Both the position numbers and the translations under genes were made by a program. Source: a virus. Taken from it: a stretch of DNA of 64,000 bases. Below the pieces are notes generated by a model. It saw only the letters and a list, made by a program, of their open reading frames with translations, did not search any database and had not been told where the DNA came from. Where the stretch lies: the IMG/VR virus record IMGVR_UViG_3300047170_000049, positions 1-64,000 of that record; one strand, 5' to 3'. Within the stretch, counting starts at the first letter, position 1, and every line of letters begins with the position of its first letter. Below, piece after piece: positions 30,361 to 38,381 of this stretch.

Positions 30361-30591
30361 ATGGCCGCCAAAAAGAAAGCATTATCTAACGAAGAAAAGC
30401 TTGAGCTAAAAATTGAAGAACTTGAGTCTACCATTTCAGATTTACGAGATGAGCTAGCTGACATGGAAGAGCGTCTTTACGCCGAAGAAGACAAGGTTCA
30501 GGATTTGGAGATTGAGCTTGAAGAGACCCAATCAAAGTTGCAAGATAAAGAAGACGACGAAGAAGAGGAAGACTATGACGAAGGGTTCTGA
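30361..30591 (+). CDS. Acidic coiled-coil protein (76 aa)
   Basis: After a Lys-rich start (MAAKKKALSNEEK) nearly the whole protein is a heptad coiled coil (LKIEELESTISDLRDELADM, KVQDLEIELEETQSKLQDKE) ending in an acidic run. Strong RBS (AAGGAGTAGCCAC). The composition suggests an oligomeric scaffold or DNA mimic; function unknown. Confidence 0.65.
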   Translation: MAAKKKALSNEEKLELKIEELESTISDLRDELADMEERLYAEEDKVQDLEIELEETQSKLQDKEDDEEEEDYDEGF

Positions 30592-30772
30592 TTTCTTCCG
30601 AGTACCAATGATTATCATTGCTATTGCGGCAGGGTTCGTCTTGCCGCAAATTTGGCCCGAAGCTGATGTGATGTTTATTTTAGAAGTGGGTGGGATTGTT
30701 TCTTTGAGCTTTGCGGCTCTATTTGGAATCTTAAACGTCTACTTGAACAAACGATGCAAACGGTTAGATTAA
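30575..30772 (+). CDS. Two-pass membrane protein (65 aa)
   Basis: The frame is open from 30512, but the ATG at 30575 with GGAAG upstream overlaps the coiled-coil gene by 17 nt. Two hydrophobic helices (VPMIIIAIAAGFVLPQIWP and FILEVGGIVSLSFAALFGIL) with basic ends (NKRCKRLD). Its 3' end overlaps the convergent enzyme gene by 9 nt. Could be a holin or spanin partner; not identifiable. Confidence 0.58.
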   Translation: MTKGSDFFRVPMIIIAIAAGFVLPQIWPEADVMFILEVGGIVSLSFAALFGILNVYLNKRCKRLD

Positions 30773-31279
30773 ACGCTTAAATCCCTTAGATTCTAGAAAA
30801 TTGTAATCGTCTATTGGCATTGCTGTAGCTGGGTCGTAAACATCACCCAATTGGAAAATATCTTCCATTATATAATCAACTAGTTCAGAGCACACCATTG
30901 TCTTTTGGCCATCAGCAAATGGGTTAGTTATCTTCTTACCAAAGAATCGTGCCACCAATACGCAGCCAATTCCAACTATGTTCATAACTCCGTAAGGGGT
31001 GCCGAGTTTATTTTGAGCCCATTGAATGGTCTTAAGCTTGGTGTCATCTGATACTGGAATTTCAAATTCAGCTTTAATATCTTCCACCGTATCGAAGTTA
31101 TCGGCAGTAATCATGTTCACTAGGCGACCAGATGCTTGATAGATAATCCACTTATTGGTGTATGTGTCGTAATAGCGAATGTAGGCATGTGAAAATGAGC
31201 TTTTACCTACAGTGCGAATCAACAAAGAAAACAAGTTAAAGCTTTTAGGAGTTGAGAATCCTACTATGATTGTATCCAT
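30764..31279 (-). CDS. NlpC/P60-like (permuted papain-fold) hydrolase
   Basis: 171 aa. The order His (H31 in SFSHAYIRY), then GTPYG (93-97), then Cys (C130 in MVCSELV), is that of the circularly permuted NlpC/P60 (YiiX/YebB-type) papain-like fold, with C130 as nucleophile. Such enzymes cut peptide or amide bonds in peptidoglycan or lipids. It is the last gene of the fibre operon (TAATG coupling), so it may be virion-associated or late-acting at the cell wall. Confidence 0.68.
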   Translation of the reverse strand: MDTIIVGFSTPKSFNLFSLLIRTVGKSSFSHAYIRYYDTYTNKWIIYQASGRLVNMITADNFDTVEDIKAEFEIPVSDDTKLKTIQWAQNKLGTPYGVMNIVGIGCVLVARFFGKKITNPFADGQKTMVCSELVDYIMEDIFQLGDVYDPATAMPIDDYNFLESKGFKRLI

Positions 31280-31827
31280 TATGAACCTGGATTTGGGGTT
31301 AGAGGGATACCGAGATATGTTTGAATCTTGTTTAAATAGGTGTACATTATGTCATTTGTTAAGAATGGAGATAGGGCAGCTTTTGCATCAGAAGTATCCG
31401 CTATGAGATTATTAATTTCTTGAATTCCAGCGTACAAAGAACCTGCAGATAGGTAATTATAGAGATTTGCCAAATAATTGGATACTGGAATTGTCTGGCC
31501 AGCTTGAGTGATTCCAGCTAATACATTTTGTGCTGCATATTCCAGAAGTAGGCTATTGCCAAAATTTTGTGCATTACTAATTGAGCGTTGAATAATTGTT
31601 TCAATTGGTAGGGAATTTACATAAGCTGATAAAATTGAATTTAAAGTGGTTTGGTCTTCTGAGGATAGGGCGTCTTGAAACCAACACAAGACGGACATGG
31701 TTGGACCGCTACCATCTCTTTCTATGTAAACTAATGTAGTAGCAATATTGCTAGCTTGAATTGAAGCAAATAGAATTTCTGGATAATCAACCTGTTGTGT
31801 AAATGAATAGCTAGTCATTGTTGCCAT
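31279..31827 (-). CDS. Virion protein of the fibre operon (182 aa)
   Basis: Starts by TAATG overlap with the upstream jelly-roll-like gene. The N-terminal third is beta-rich (YPEILFASIQASNIATTLVY) and the remainder helical and Asn/Leu-rich (NYLANLYNYLSAGSLYAGIQ). Not recognised; position suggests a fibre-associated or fibre-assembly protein. Confidence 0.55.
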   Translation of the reverse strand: MATMTSYSFTQQVDYPEILFASIQASNIATTLVYIERDGSGPTMSVLCWFQDALSSEDQTTLNSILSAYVNSLPIETIIQRSISNAQNFGNSLLLEYAAQNVLAGITQAGQTIPVSNYLANLYNYLSAGSLYAGIQEINNLIADTSDAKAALSPFLTNDIMYTYLNKIQTYLGIPLTPNPGS

Positions 31828-32300
31828 TATGCTATCCTAACGACATCAAAGGTTAAACCAGTGACTGTCACGGTTCCTGCACTTGTTACTGAACTGATTG
31901 CAATTGCTTGACTTCCGTTTACCGTTACAATTTTATTTGTAGCTAAAGACATACTTTGAAACGTCGCCAGAGCAGCACTTGAAAATGGCGTTGCGCTTCT
32001 CTTGGTATCTGCTTGAGCAGTTCCACCAACAGTCATAGTAACGCTTAACGTGTTTCCACCAGCACTTGATGCAGTGATATTGCAGCTAAAAATAACTAAA
32101 TACGTGCCAGCCGCTGGCGTTACCGTTGCACCGCCTATTACGCCTGCAGTCGTGCTTACAGTCAAAGCAGAGGTGCTGTTAACTTCATTGTTGGTTAAGC
32201 CTTGAGCAACAGCATTTCCAGCGGAATTAACGGAAAGGGGTGCTCCAGCGGTAGCGCCAAAGATGTATTGACCTACAAATATTGTAGAGCCTTTAATCAT
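31827..32300 (-). CDS. Small jelly-roll-like fibre or head decoration protein
   Basis: 157 aa of Ser/Thr/Ala/Gly-rich beta sequence (AGTYLVIFSCNITASSAGGN, LSVTMTVGGTAQAD, AIAISSVTSAGTVTVTGLTF), as in C1q/TNF-type jelly rolls at phage fibre tips. Coupled to the upstream fibre gene by TAATG. Likely a host-binding or fibre tip subunit. Confidence 0.55.
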   Translation of the reverse strand: MIKGSTIFVGQYIFGATAGAPLSVNSAGNAVAQGLTNNEVNSTSALTVSTTAGVIGGATVTPAAGTYLVIFSCNITASSAGGNTLSVTMTVGGTAQADTKRSATPFSSAALATFQSMSLATNKIVTVNGSQAIAISSVTSAGTVTVTGLTFDVVRIA

Positions 32301-34609
32301 TAGGTTAACTCCTGAATGCCTATATATGCAGCCGTTCCAGAAGTGATGGCGTAAATAGCTCCAGTAGAAAAAGAATATTCATCCATCCAAAACTTTTCGC
32401 CAGGGAATAAAGTTATACCCAATTGGTATCCCGCTGCATTTCCATTAAAACCTAAAGATATTTGTTGTGCAGTTGTATTGCTTAGATACAAACCTTTTCG
32501 GTTTGCGTTTGCGCCTAAGATTAAAGTTGATGTGGTACCGACCGATGCCGTAGTTGGTGCTGAAAAAGTTCTTGGCACTTTTGTAGACATCAATTGTGCG
32601 CCATTGCCGTCTGAATTTAAAGCATTTCCAGAAGAATCAAGTATTTTGGTCGAAATATAACCGTTTGAATCAACCGTTAGTTTTCTCCAGGGATATGTGC
32701 CGTCAGCAATTTCTGAATTTGCACCACTGGTATCTCCCAAAAAAACACCGTTATTTGTCAGCAATCCACTACTAGAAGGCGCACTAGAACCAGCAATGGC
32801 AAGCATAGTAATAGGCAGATTATTTGCCGTTGGACCTGTAAGTCCTGTGCGCATTGTAGCCACAACGTTATTTAATTCGTCTATGGCCCAAAAAGCTAAA
32901 TCGCCCCTAAAAAATACATAATATTTGTGTGCAAGGTTATCGGTAGGCTGTGCATTATTGCCAGAAGTTGAAAGGTCTTGAATTACATTTCTAGTTCCTG
33001 TAGAGTAGGTTACAGCATACATCTTTCCAGTTGTAGAAATTTCATAACCAATTCCGTTGGTAATTGGAGATGCTGCGGTAGGAGTAGCTGGCAGGTTTGC
33101 CATACCCCAAAACCTATAAGCGTTATTAATAACTGGAAACTCTACATTGATATCTGTCATGCTGGCTAAAAAGCCAGGAGACGTTTGTTTAAAAACTGCT
33201 TGAGTCTGTAAATAAGAATAACCGTTGGCAGTTGTGCCTGTCCCAAGCTGAGTATATCCTAGAGTACCAGTTGTGGCTGCAGAGCCACCACCAGCGGCTA
33301 CGGGCGTATTCCATCTATTCGTAGTATCAAGACCAACGTCAAAAGAATCAAAAAACAATTGTTTAGCAATGGCACCCATCGGACTTGTTTCCATGAGGGC
33401 AACTGCCATGTTTCCATATTGAGTTAATGCGCGTGGGGTAGCAGTGCCTTGTGGAATAAGTCTCGTTTGTACTCTTAAAAAAGTAGTAGAAAGAATTCCA
33501 GTATTGGTTATTAAAACTCTGTAATAAGTAGCTGCAGTATCAAAAGTTCTAGCGTCGGCAACGTTTGAGAAAGTGTAATACGTGTCTTTTATGTCCCAGT
33601 TTGTACCGTCAGGAGATTGTTGAACCTGTACAGTACATGGCTGGTCCGCAGATACAAGCACATCAATTAAACCCTCTGTGGGTGTGGTCTCTATTGTGCC
33701 TGTAAACGATGCACCGGCGGCAAGGTTTGTAGTGGTACTATTATTAGTTGACGTAATTATGCTTTGAACTGAACTAACTCTTAGATATTGATTACCATTA
33801 GTTGCTGTGTCAGAACCAATTGCGTTACCAGAACCATCAGAAAGCCAAGCAGATGTAAGGTTATTTGCAGCTACTAAGGAAATAGGCTGAACGGCAAAAA
33901 CTGAAGTAGATGCACGAATATTTACGTTTGCAGTGCCAGAAGTATAAGATGTAAATTGAATGGTAATACTTGCACTTGTTGGGAATCCAACTAATCTGTA
34001 GTTGCCATTTGTCGTTATATTTTGTTGCAGAACAGAGTTCAATAAGGGCTGGATGTAAAGTTGTTTTGAATCAAAAGGATTCTGGGCCAAGGCTGTTATG
34101 GTGCCGACCCATGTACCACCAATGTCAATGTTTATCGTACTAGTGCCATTAAGATTTGGTAACGTGACTACAGATGATAAGCTAGTTAAGGTTCCAGTAA
34201 TGTTAACATCGCTTGGACCAACTGTTTGACCGATATTAATGGTATTACTACCAGCACTGGAATTCCATGCGATAGCCGCTGTACCTGAAGTGTAAGCTGT
34301 CATTGCCAATCGAACTGATTGATAACCACCACAAGGTATTGTTAAAACTGTATTTGCAGTTAAGGTGCTAGTGGCCTGACCAGTAGTAAGAGAGTATGCT
34401 GTTAATGAGTTCCAGTTACCGTCGGCACTTAAGCATTGGATTGATAAAGTCCCAACCCAAGTACCAGTAATACTAAATATTACGGTAGAACAGCCGTTTG
34501 TGACCGCTGCAACGTTACCGTTAAGGGCAGCTATTGTGCCCGAACCACTTACGTCATAGTCGGCAACTGCTTGTGCTGGTGCATTATATGCTGTAGCGTC
34601 ACCTGACAT
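32300..34609 (-). CDS. Tail fibre / receptor-binding protein (769 aa)
   Basis: Starts MSGDA, like the fibre protein encoded upstream. Beta-sandwich modules repeat near the N-terminus: TVIFSITGTWVGTLSIQCLS (about 42-61) and INIDIGGTWVGTITALAQNP (about 160-180), each followed by YTSGTA strands. A further QVQQSPDGTNWDIKDTYY domain lies near 335. The C-terminal half contains a lectin-like region (FDVGLDTTNRWNTP, YYVFFRGDLAFWAIDELNNV). Likely binds the host surface. SD GAGG precedes the ATG. Confidence 0.65.
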   Translation of the reverse strand: MSGDATAYNAPAQAVADYDVSGSGTIAALNGNVAAVTNGCSTVIFSITGTWVGTLSIQCLSADGNWNSLTAYSLTTGQATSTLTANTVLTIPCGGYQSVRLAMTAYTSGTAAIAWNSSAGSNTINIGQTVGPSDVNITGTLTSLSSVVTLPNLNGTSTINIDIGGTWVGTITALAQNPFDSKQLYIQPLLNSVLQQNITTNGNYRLVGFPTSASITIQFTSYTSGTANVNIRASTSVFAVQPISLVAANNLTSAWLSDGSGNAIGSDTATNGNQYLRVSSVQSIITSTNNSTTTNLAAGASFTGTIETTPTEGLIDVLVSADQPCTVQVQQSPDGTNWDIKDTYYTFSNVADARTFDTAATYYRVLITNTGILSTTFLRVQTRLIPQGTATPRALTQYGNMAVALMETSPMGAIAKQLFFDSFDVGLDTTNRWNTPVAAGGGSAATTGTLGYTQLGTGTTANGYSYLQTQAVFKQTSPGFLASMTDINVEFPVINNAYRFWGMANLPATPTAASPITNGIGYEISTTGKMYAVTYSTGTRNVIQDLSTSGNNAQPTDNLAHKYYVFFRGDLAFWAIDELNNVVATMRTGLTGPTANNLPITMLAIAGSSAPSSSGLLTNNGVFLGDTSGANSEIADGTYPWRKLTVDSNGYISTKILDSSGNALNSDGNGAQLMSTKVPRTFSAPTTASVGTTSTLILGANANRKGLYLSNTTAQQISLGFNGNAAGYQLGITLFPGEKFWMDEYSFSTGAIYAITSGTAAYIGIQELT

Positions 34610-34620
34610 TTAAACCTCAA

Positions 34621-35730
34621 TTAGGAAATTTGATTGCCTTCTACAGTTGCGTAGACGTTGAACACTTGAATTGGGTCTTCATTGGTGATGATGACGTTCA
34701 CTGTTCCAGCGGCTGCGATAGTAGGAGGTGCTGTGACCGTTAGGTCGATATTGGGATTAGAAGCTGAGTTGAATGCCACGAAAAGATTAGTAGAACCGTT
34801 TTGAACTACAGCTTTGATTGCTCCACGAGCACTTACGAAAACCCTTTCTAGAGAGAATGTGTGTCCAGTGGGCACGGTGTAAGTCAACGTTACGGAAGCT
34901 CCAACAGCTAAGTTAGCTGAAGTCAATGCGTTTTGAATTGGTGTGCCGACTGAGCCAGTGGTGATGGTAACTGGAACAGGATTTGAAACAGTGACGGCAG
35001 CATTCGCAACTTGTAAATTGGCAAGAACACTACCTAAAGCATTTGTGCCTGCAGGAAGTGGGCTGTTTGGTGATAGAGCCACAACTTCTGCAGCTTGAGT
35101 TGCGCCTGCAGCGGTGGAAGCTGGAGCAACTGCCACGGTATTTGTACCATCAGTTATTTTGACTGAACCGATGGTATTCGTACCAGCATTTAAGCCGACA
35201 GTACCGATTGAGTTTGTACCAGTAGGTACGGGTGAGTTAGGGCTTAATGCAACTACTTCGGCGGGTTGAGTTGCCGTTGCAGCGGTTGATGCTGGAGTCA
35301 CGCCAGCAACGTTAGTGCCGTCCGTGATTTCAACTTTACCGATAATATTTGTACCTGCAGGGAGTGCGGTAGCAATGTTTGTTTTTAAGTTACCTACGGC
35401 ATCTAATTGAAGAGCCGCTTGCTGAAGATTTGTAAGGGTGATACCTGCAGAGTTGTATTGGCCGCCAGAAAGCATCGACTTCGTGGCTGCAGTTCCAGGT
35501 TGAACTGAACCGTCGGATATGTCTTGTGTAACCCAAGGTGATGTGGATTGAATGACGGTAACGATGTCCGCTGCAGTTAATGCACGAATTTGACGTGGGT
35601 CAATTTGAACACCACCAACGTCAATACCAACGTCTAGTGCTCTTTGCGCTCCGTTTACCTGAGATGTGACGCCGTTGTCACTTGAATCATATAAACTTAT
35701 TGGCTGAAAGCCACCTGCATCACCACTCAT
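34621..35730 (-). CDS. Tail fibre protein with internal repeats (369 aa)
   Basis: Begins MSGDAGGFQPISLYD. A repeat unit of about 60 residues occurs in tandem (about 127-232): PAGTNxIGxVxITDGTN, then PASTAAxATQxAEVVALSPN, then SPxPxGTN. The end is a beta-sandwich domain (VTLTYTVPTGHTFSLERVFV, TVNVIITNEDPIQVFNVYAT). Such GTN..IG repeats are typical of fibre shafts. It probably trimerises and joins the 769-aa fibre, with which it shares the MSGDA N-terminus. Confidence 0.65.
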   Translation of the reverse strand: MSGDAGGFQPISLYDSSDNGVTSQVNGAQRALDVGIDVGGVQIDPRQIRALTAADIVTVIQSTSPWVTQDISDGSVQPGTAATKSMLSGGQYNSAGITLTNLQQAALQLDAVGNLKTNIATALPAGTNIIGKVEITDGTNVAGVTPASTAATATQPAEVVALSPNSPVPTGTNSIGTVGLNAGTNTIGSVKITDGTNTVAVAPASTAAGATQAAEVVALSPNSPLPAGTNALGSVLANLQVANAAVTVSNPVPVTITTGSVGTPIQNALTSANLAVGASVTLTYTVPTGHTFSLERVFVSARGAIKAVVQNGSTNLFVAFNSASNPNIDLTVTAPPTIAAAGTVNVIITNEDPIQVFNVYATVEGNQIS

Positions 35731-35742
35731 TACTAATACCCC

Positions 35743-35952
35743 TTATTTTCCTTGTAATTTCAAAGCTTTTTCAGCTTCTGCAATTTTAATTTCTAACTCA
35801 GCTTCCGTTGCAAGTTGAACGTCGATAGTCTTTTGAATTCGAGCAATTTCGTCTTTTCGTTCGTCTTGGGTTAATTCCATACCCATACGAGCCGCTGCAA
35901 CTTGAGCTTTTTGGACTTTTAATTTTTTTAGGTCTAATTCTGTAACTGCCAT
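35743..35952 (-). CDS. Coiled-coil protein of fibre operon (69 aa)
   Basis: A single charged helix (TELDLKKLKVQKAQVAAARM, ATEAELEIKIAEAEKALKLQ). It lies between two fibre genes, downstream of its own copy of the late-promoter-like motif, whose end is 20 nt from the ATG. A trimeric coiled-coil connector or fibre chaperone is plausible. Confidence 0.6.
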   Translation of the reverse strand: MAVTELDLKKLKVQKAQVAAARMGMELTQDERKDEIARIQKTIDVQLATEAELEIKIAEAEKALKLQGK

Positions 35953-35972
35953 ATATAGCCTCTGTGATTATA

Positions 35973-36003
35973 ATTAAGATTTTAACCTAACTATGTGAAA
36001 TAA
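35973..36003 (-). promoter_or_regulatory. 31-bp late-promoter-like motif, copy 4
   Basis: Minus strand: TTATTTC, ACATAG, TTAGGTT, AAAATCTTAAT. It lies between the 293-aa virion gene and the coiled-coil gene, 20 nt before the latter's start, and would drive the fibre operon 35952 to 30764. Confidence 0.75.
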
Positions 36004-36009
36004 CTGCTT

Positions 36010-36891
36010 TTATTCTGTCACTTCCACTGCTTGGATTCTTGCTTCAAAGTCTGCAGCACTTGGCCTATTGTGTATTACCCAAACCTGGACCACATCTTCT
36101 GGATTTAAACTCAAGCCACGGGTCGGTTCGTCCGATATGAATTCAGACACAGCATTGAAATCACCCCAATAGGTACGCTTTCTAGCTGAAACCACTGAGT
36201 TAATTTGAATATCGAAGGTAGCGACGTTTTCGCCGCTCATCTCTATTCTTTGCAAATAAGAATTTGTAACGGCCATTGGTACGGTATATGTAGCTACCAA
36301 TGTAGAGATGCCTGAAGGTACGGAGGTAATCTCATTAAACACTGACTTTATGACTTCAACGCCACCAGTGCCAGTTTGAGTAATAACGTTGATTGACCCA
36401 TCGGCATTGACTTTGACTTCATTACCCGACCCGTCACCTGAAGCAATTTTAACCACGTTAGGGAAAGATGATGTGAAGGCGACTGGAAGTGGGTTTGAGT
36501 TAGAATAGCCATTACCAAAGAAATCGACGTTGAATGTGCGAATGGCTACCGTAGGGTCGCGTTGATAGACGGCTTTGATGATTTCATCAGGTGGAGGGCC
36601 GCTAGGCTTGACTTGCATCGCAGCCGATAAGATGGCGTTATCACTGACTAAGTAGGCGCTAACATCAACGGGTGGGGCATTAATGCCTTTACCAATGGGG
36701 CCTACGACTAATTCTGTGGAGCTTAAAACGTATTTGACTTCGACTGAAAGGTTAGGTTGGGTGTTGGACGTAAGTAAGACTAGTGACTTATTGAAAAGAC
36801 CAGTAGTATCGGCTACTTCTATGATACCTTGTACTGTCCCGTTGGCAGTAAAAGGTTCTCTTACCGCTTCCCAGCTTTTCTCTAAAGCCAT
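36010..36891 (-). CDS. Virion protein, fibre-like (293 aa)
   Basis: Beta-rich throughout. Residues 15-80 form a small GIIEVADTTGLFNKSLVLLT module like the DxTGL modules of other virion proteins here. This is followed by NPLPVAFTSSFPNVVKI and a C-terminal sandwich (RIEMSGENVATFDIQINSVV, VVQVWVIHNRPSAADFEARI). Likely a fibre or baseplate attachment protein. The ATG lies 51 nt downstream of motif copy 5. Confidence 0.58.
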   Translation of the reverse strand: MALEKSWEAVREPFTANGTVQGIIEVADTTGLFNKSLVLLTSNTQPNLSVEVKYVLSSTELVVGPIGKGINAPPVDVSAYLVSDNAILSAAMQVKPSGPPPDEIIKAVYQRDPTVAIRTFNVDFFGNGYSNSNPLPVAFTSSFPNVVKIASGDGSGNEVKVNADGSINVITQTGTGGVEVIKSVFNEITSVPSGISTLVATYTVPMAVTNSYLQRIEMSGENVATFDIQINSVVSARKRTYWGDFNAVSEFISDEPTRGLSLNPEDVVQVWVIHNRPSAADFEARIQAVEVTE

Positions 36892-36942
36892 TTATTCACC
36901 ATGTCCCAAACACCACTACCCATGTAGAGGCTTACCTAATGT

Positions 36943-36973
36943 ATTAAGATTTTCGTCTAAGGACCTGATTTTA
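36943..36973 (-). promoter_or_regulatory. 31-bp late-promoter-like motif, copy 5
   Basis: Minus strand: TAAAATC, AGGTCC, TTAGACG, AAAATCTTAAT, the closest match to the consensus and nearly identical to copy 2 over its whole length. It lies in the divergent gap between minus-strand fibre genes and the plus-strand block from 37060. Confidence 0.78.
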
Positions 36974-37059
36974 TTAAAGAATTAACTGTATTAGTTTTAT
37001 ATTTTTATTTTCCTATTTTCCTTAACATTGGTGATATGTATATGGTGAGGGAGAAACAA

Positions 37060-37224
37060 ATGACGATTGATAATAAAACTAAGATTGAGCGTTTGAAAGT
37101 AACCTTGGCCCTTTGTGAGATAGCCCTGGAAGAGGGCTGGGATGTAATGAGCGAACAAATTAAACGTATGAAAGCGGAGATGAAAGTTCTTGTTGGCAAA
37201 AAGACTAAGCGTAAGAATTCTTAA
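37060..37224 (+). CDS. Small helical protein (54 aa)
   Basis: The ATG at 37036 is possible, but GAGGGAG lies just before the ATG at 37060 (MTIDNKTKIERLKVTLALCE). The product is one or two amphipathic helices with a basic end (KAEMKVLVGKKTKRKNS). It overlaps the TTG start of the PDZ protein by 35 nt. Function unknown. Confidence 0.55.
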   Translation: MTIDNKTKIERLKVTLALCEIALEEGWDVMSEQIKRMKAEMKVLVGKKTKRKNS

Positions 37225-37921
37225 GCTGACTTTAGTTTCAGCATTTATACTCAGCGTGATTTTTCACGGTGTGAGTATGTGTATTGTATTGAAGACGCCC
37301 TTGAAGAAAAAATCATCACCCATTGAAGTGACGATTCAAGAAGGCAAGCAAGCGCCTAAAGGTGAAGTGAAGCCTAAGCAAGGTGATGGCCCTAGAGAAT
37401 TAAGCGATAAAGAAAAAGCTGCATTAGCTGAAAAGGCTGCGAAAGCTCAAGCCGAAGCAATGTCTAAGGCCCGTGCTGAAGCTAGAAAGATGGCTCAACA
37501 ACAATTAGCTGCATTGGGGATGCTTCATAAGCAATTCCCTGAACTATTTGGTAACCACAATCACGTCTTAGAAAAAGTCCCTGGAATCATGGGTAAACCT
37601 AATACGCGAAGAACTGGTTATTACGGCATTGGGATTGAAGATGCTAAATGGCAAGACGTTATTTTTAACGGACAAATTATCCATGGTTCTGAGGTCACAC
37701 AAGTATTTGCAGGCTACCCTGCCGATGAAAACGGTATTTTAGTAGGCGATGTTATTGTGGAAGTTGACGGACACTTGGGACCAAGCGGCCAGGCAATTAT
37801 CATAGGTGAATCTGATGCGCCCATTCATTTAACCATATGGCGCAACGGAAGAATTATTGAATTTAGCTTTAAGAGAGGATGGGTTGTTACTGATGGAACG
37901 TCGGGCCGTCGTAATCCTTAA
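37190..37921 (+). CDS. Membrane-anchored TonB/TolA-like protein with PDZ domain
   Basis: 243 aa. N-terminal anchor LKLTLVSAFILSVIFHGVSM (about 11-30), a TonB-like strand SPIEVTIQEGKQAPKG, a Lys/Ala/Glu coiled coil (KEKAALAEKAAKAQAEAMSK..), and a C-terminal PDZ domain (YYGIGIEDAKW near 143, VFAGYPADENGILVGDVIVE near 176-195). PDZ domains bind C-termini; with a periplasmic orientation it might bind envelope proteins. The start is a TTG with GGAG upstream. No protease domain is attached, which is unusual. Confidence 0.65.
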   Translation: MLAKRLSVRILKLTLVSAFILSVIFHGVSMCIVLKTPLKKKSSPIEVTIQEGKQAPKGEVKPKQGDGPRELSDKEKAALAEKAAKAQAEAMSKARAEARKMAQQQLAALGMLHKQFPELFGNHNHVLEKVPGIMGKPNTRRTGYYGIGIEDAKWQDVIFNGQIIHGSEVTQVFAGYPADENGILVGDVIVEVDGHLGPSGQAIIIGESDAPIHLTIWRNGRIIEFSFKRGWVVTDGTSGRRNP

Positions 37922-38045
37922 ACATAGACGCGATAAGAAGATACGTCAAAGGCGAGTGCAAAATACACTGGCCAGTTTGTTTTTCTCTGCATTAGTTTTA
38001 GCCATTAGCTGTATGGGAGTGTGGATTGTCAAATCGGGTTTTTAA
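37893..38045 (+). CDS. Single-pass membrane protein (50 aa)
   Basis: ATG overlaps the end of the PDZ gene by 29 nt. A strongly basic N-terminus (ILKHRRDKKIRQRRVQ) precedes one hydrophobic helix (LASLFFSALVLAISCMGVWI), giving a type II inner-membrane topology. It may partner the PDZ protein in the membrane. Function unknown. Confidence 0.55.
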   Translation: MERRAVVILKHRRDKKIRQRRVQNTLASLFFSALVLAISCMGVWIVKSGF

Positions 38046-38373
38046 CTACGGAAAGGCGAATATTACTTTAAGTGGCGTGCCGTTGCCTTCAGGAAATAAC
38101 AATATTGGGTCTATATTAAATAGTCCCGCTATTACCAACACAGGTTTTTACGTTGCCACAGTTTGGCCATACTTAGGCCATAGAGGGCCTGCTTCCATAA
38201 CGGAAACCATAAGTGATTACGGTGTTGGCTATAAAACTTATTATTATTGGATAGATATGATTGATACTGGGATTAAGCAAGAGGTAGACAACATTCAAAA
38301 TCAACTTTTTAAGCCACACGAACGATTGTTGAGTTTGGATTGCTTACCTTTAGCCGAACTACTCTTTGGATAG
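38026..38373 (+). CDS. LLY-tail family-like protein, TTG start (115 aa)
   Basis: TTG start overlapping the previous gene by 20 nt. The N-terminal half looks like a virion beta module (ITLSGVPLPSGNNNIGSILN); the second half includes YGVGYKTYYYWIDM and the family end CLPLAELLFG. The following gene starts 8 nt after the stop with its own SD, so the tail is kept without start overlap. Function unknown. Confidence 0.6.
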   Translation: MSNRVFNYGKANITLSGVPLPSGNNNIGSILNSPAITNTGFYVATVWPYLGHRGPASITETISDYGVGYKTYYYWIDMIDTGIKQEVDNIQNQLFKPHERLLSLDCLPLAELLFG

Positions 38374-38381
38374 GATTTACT

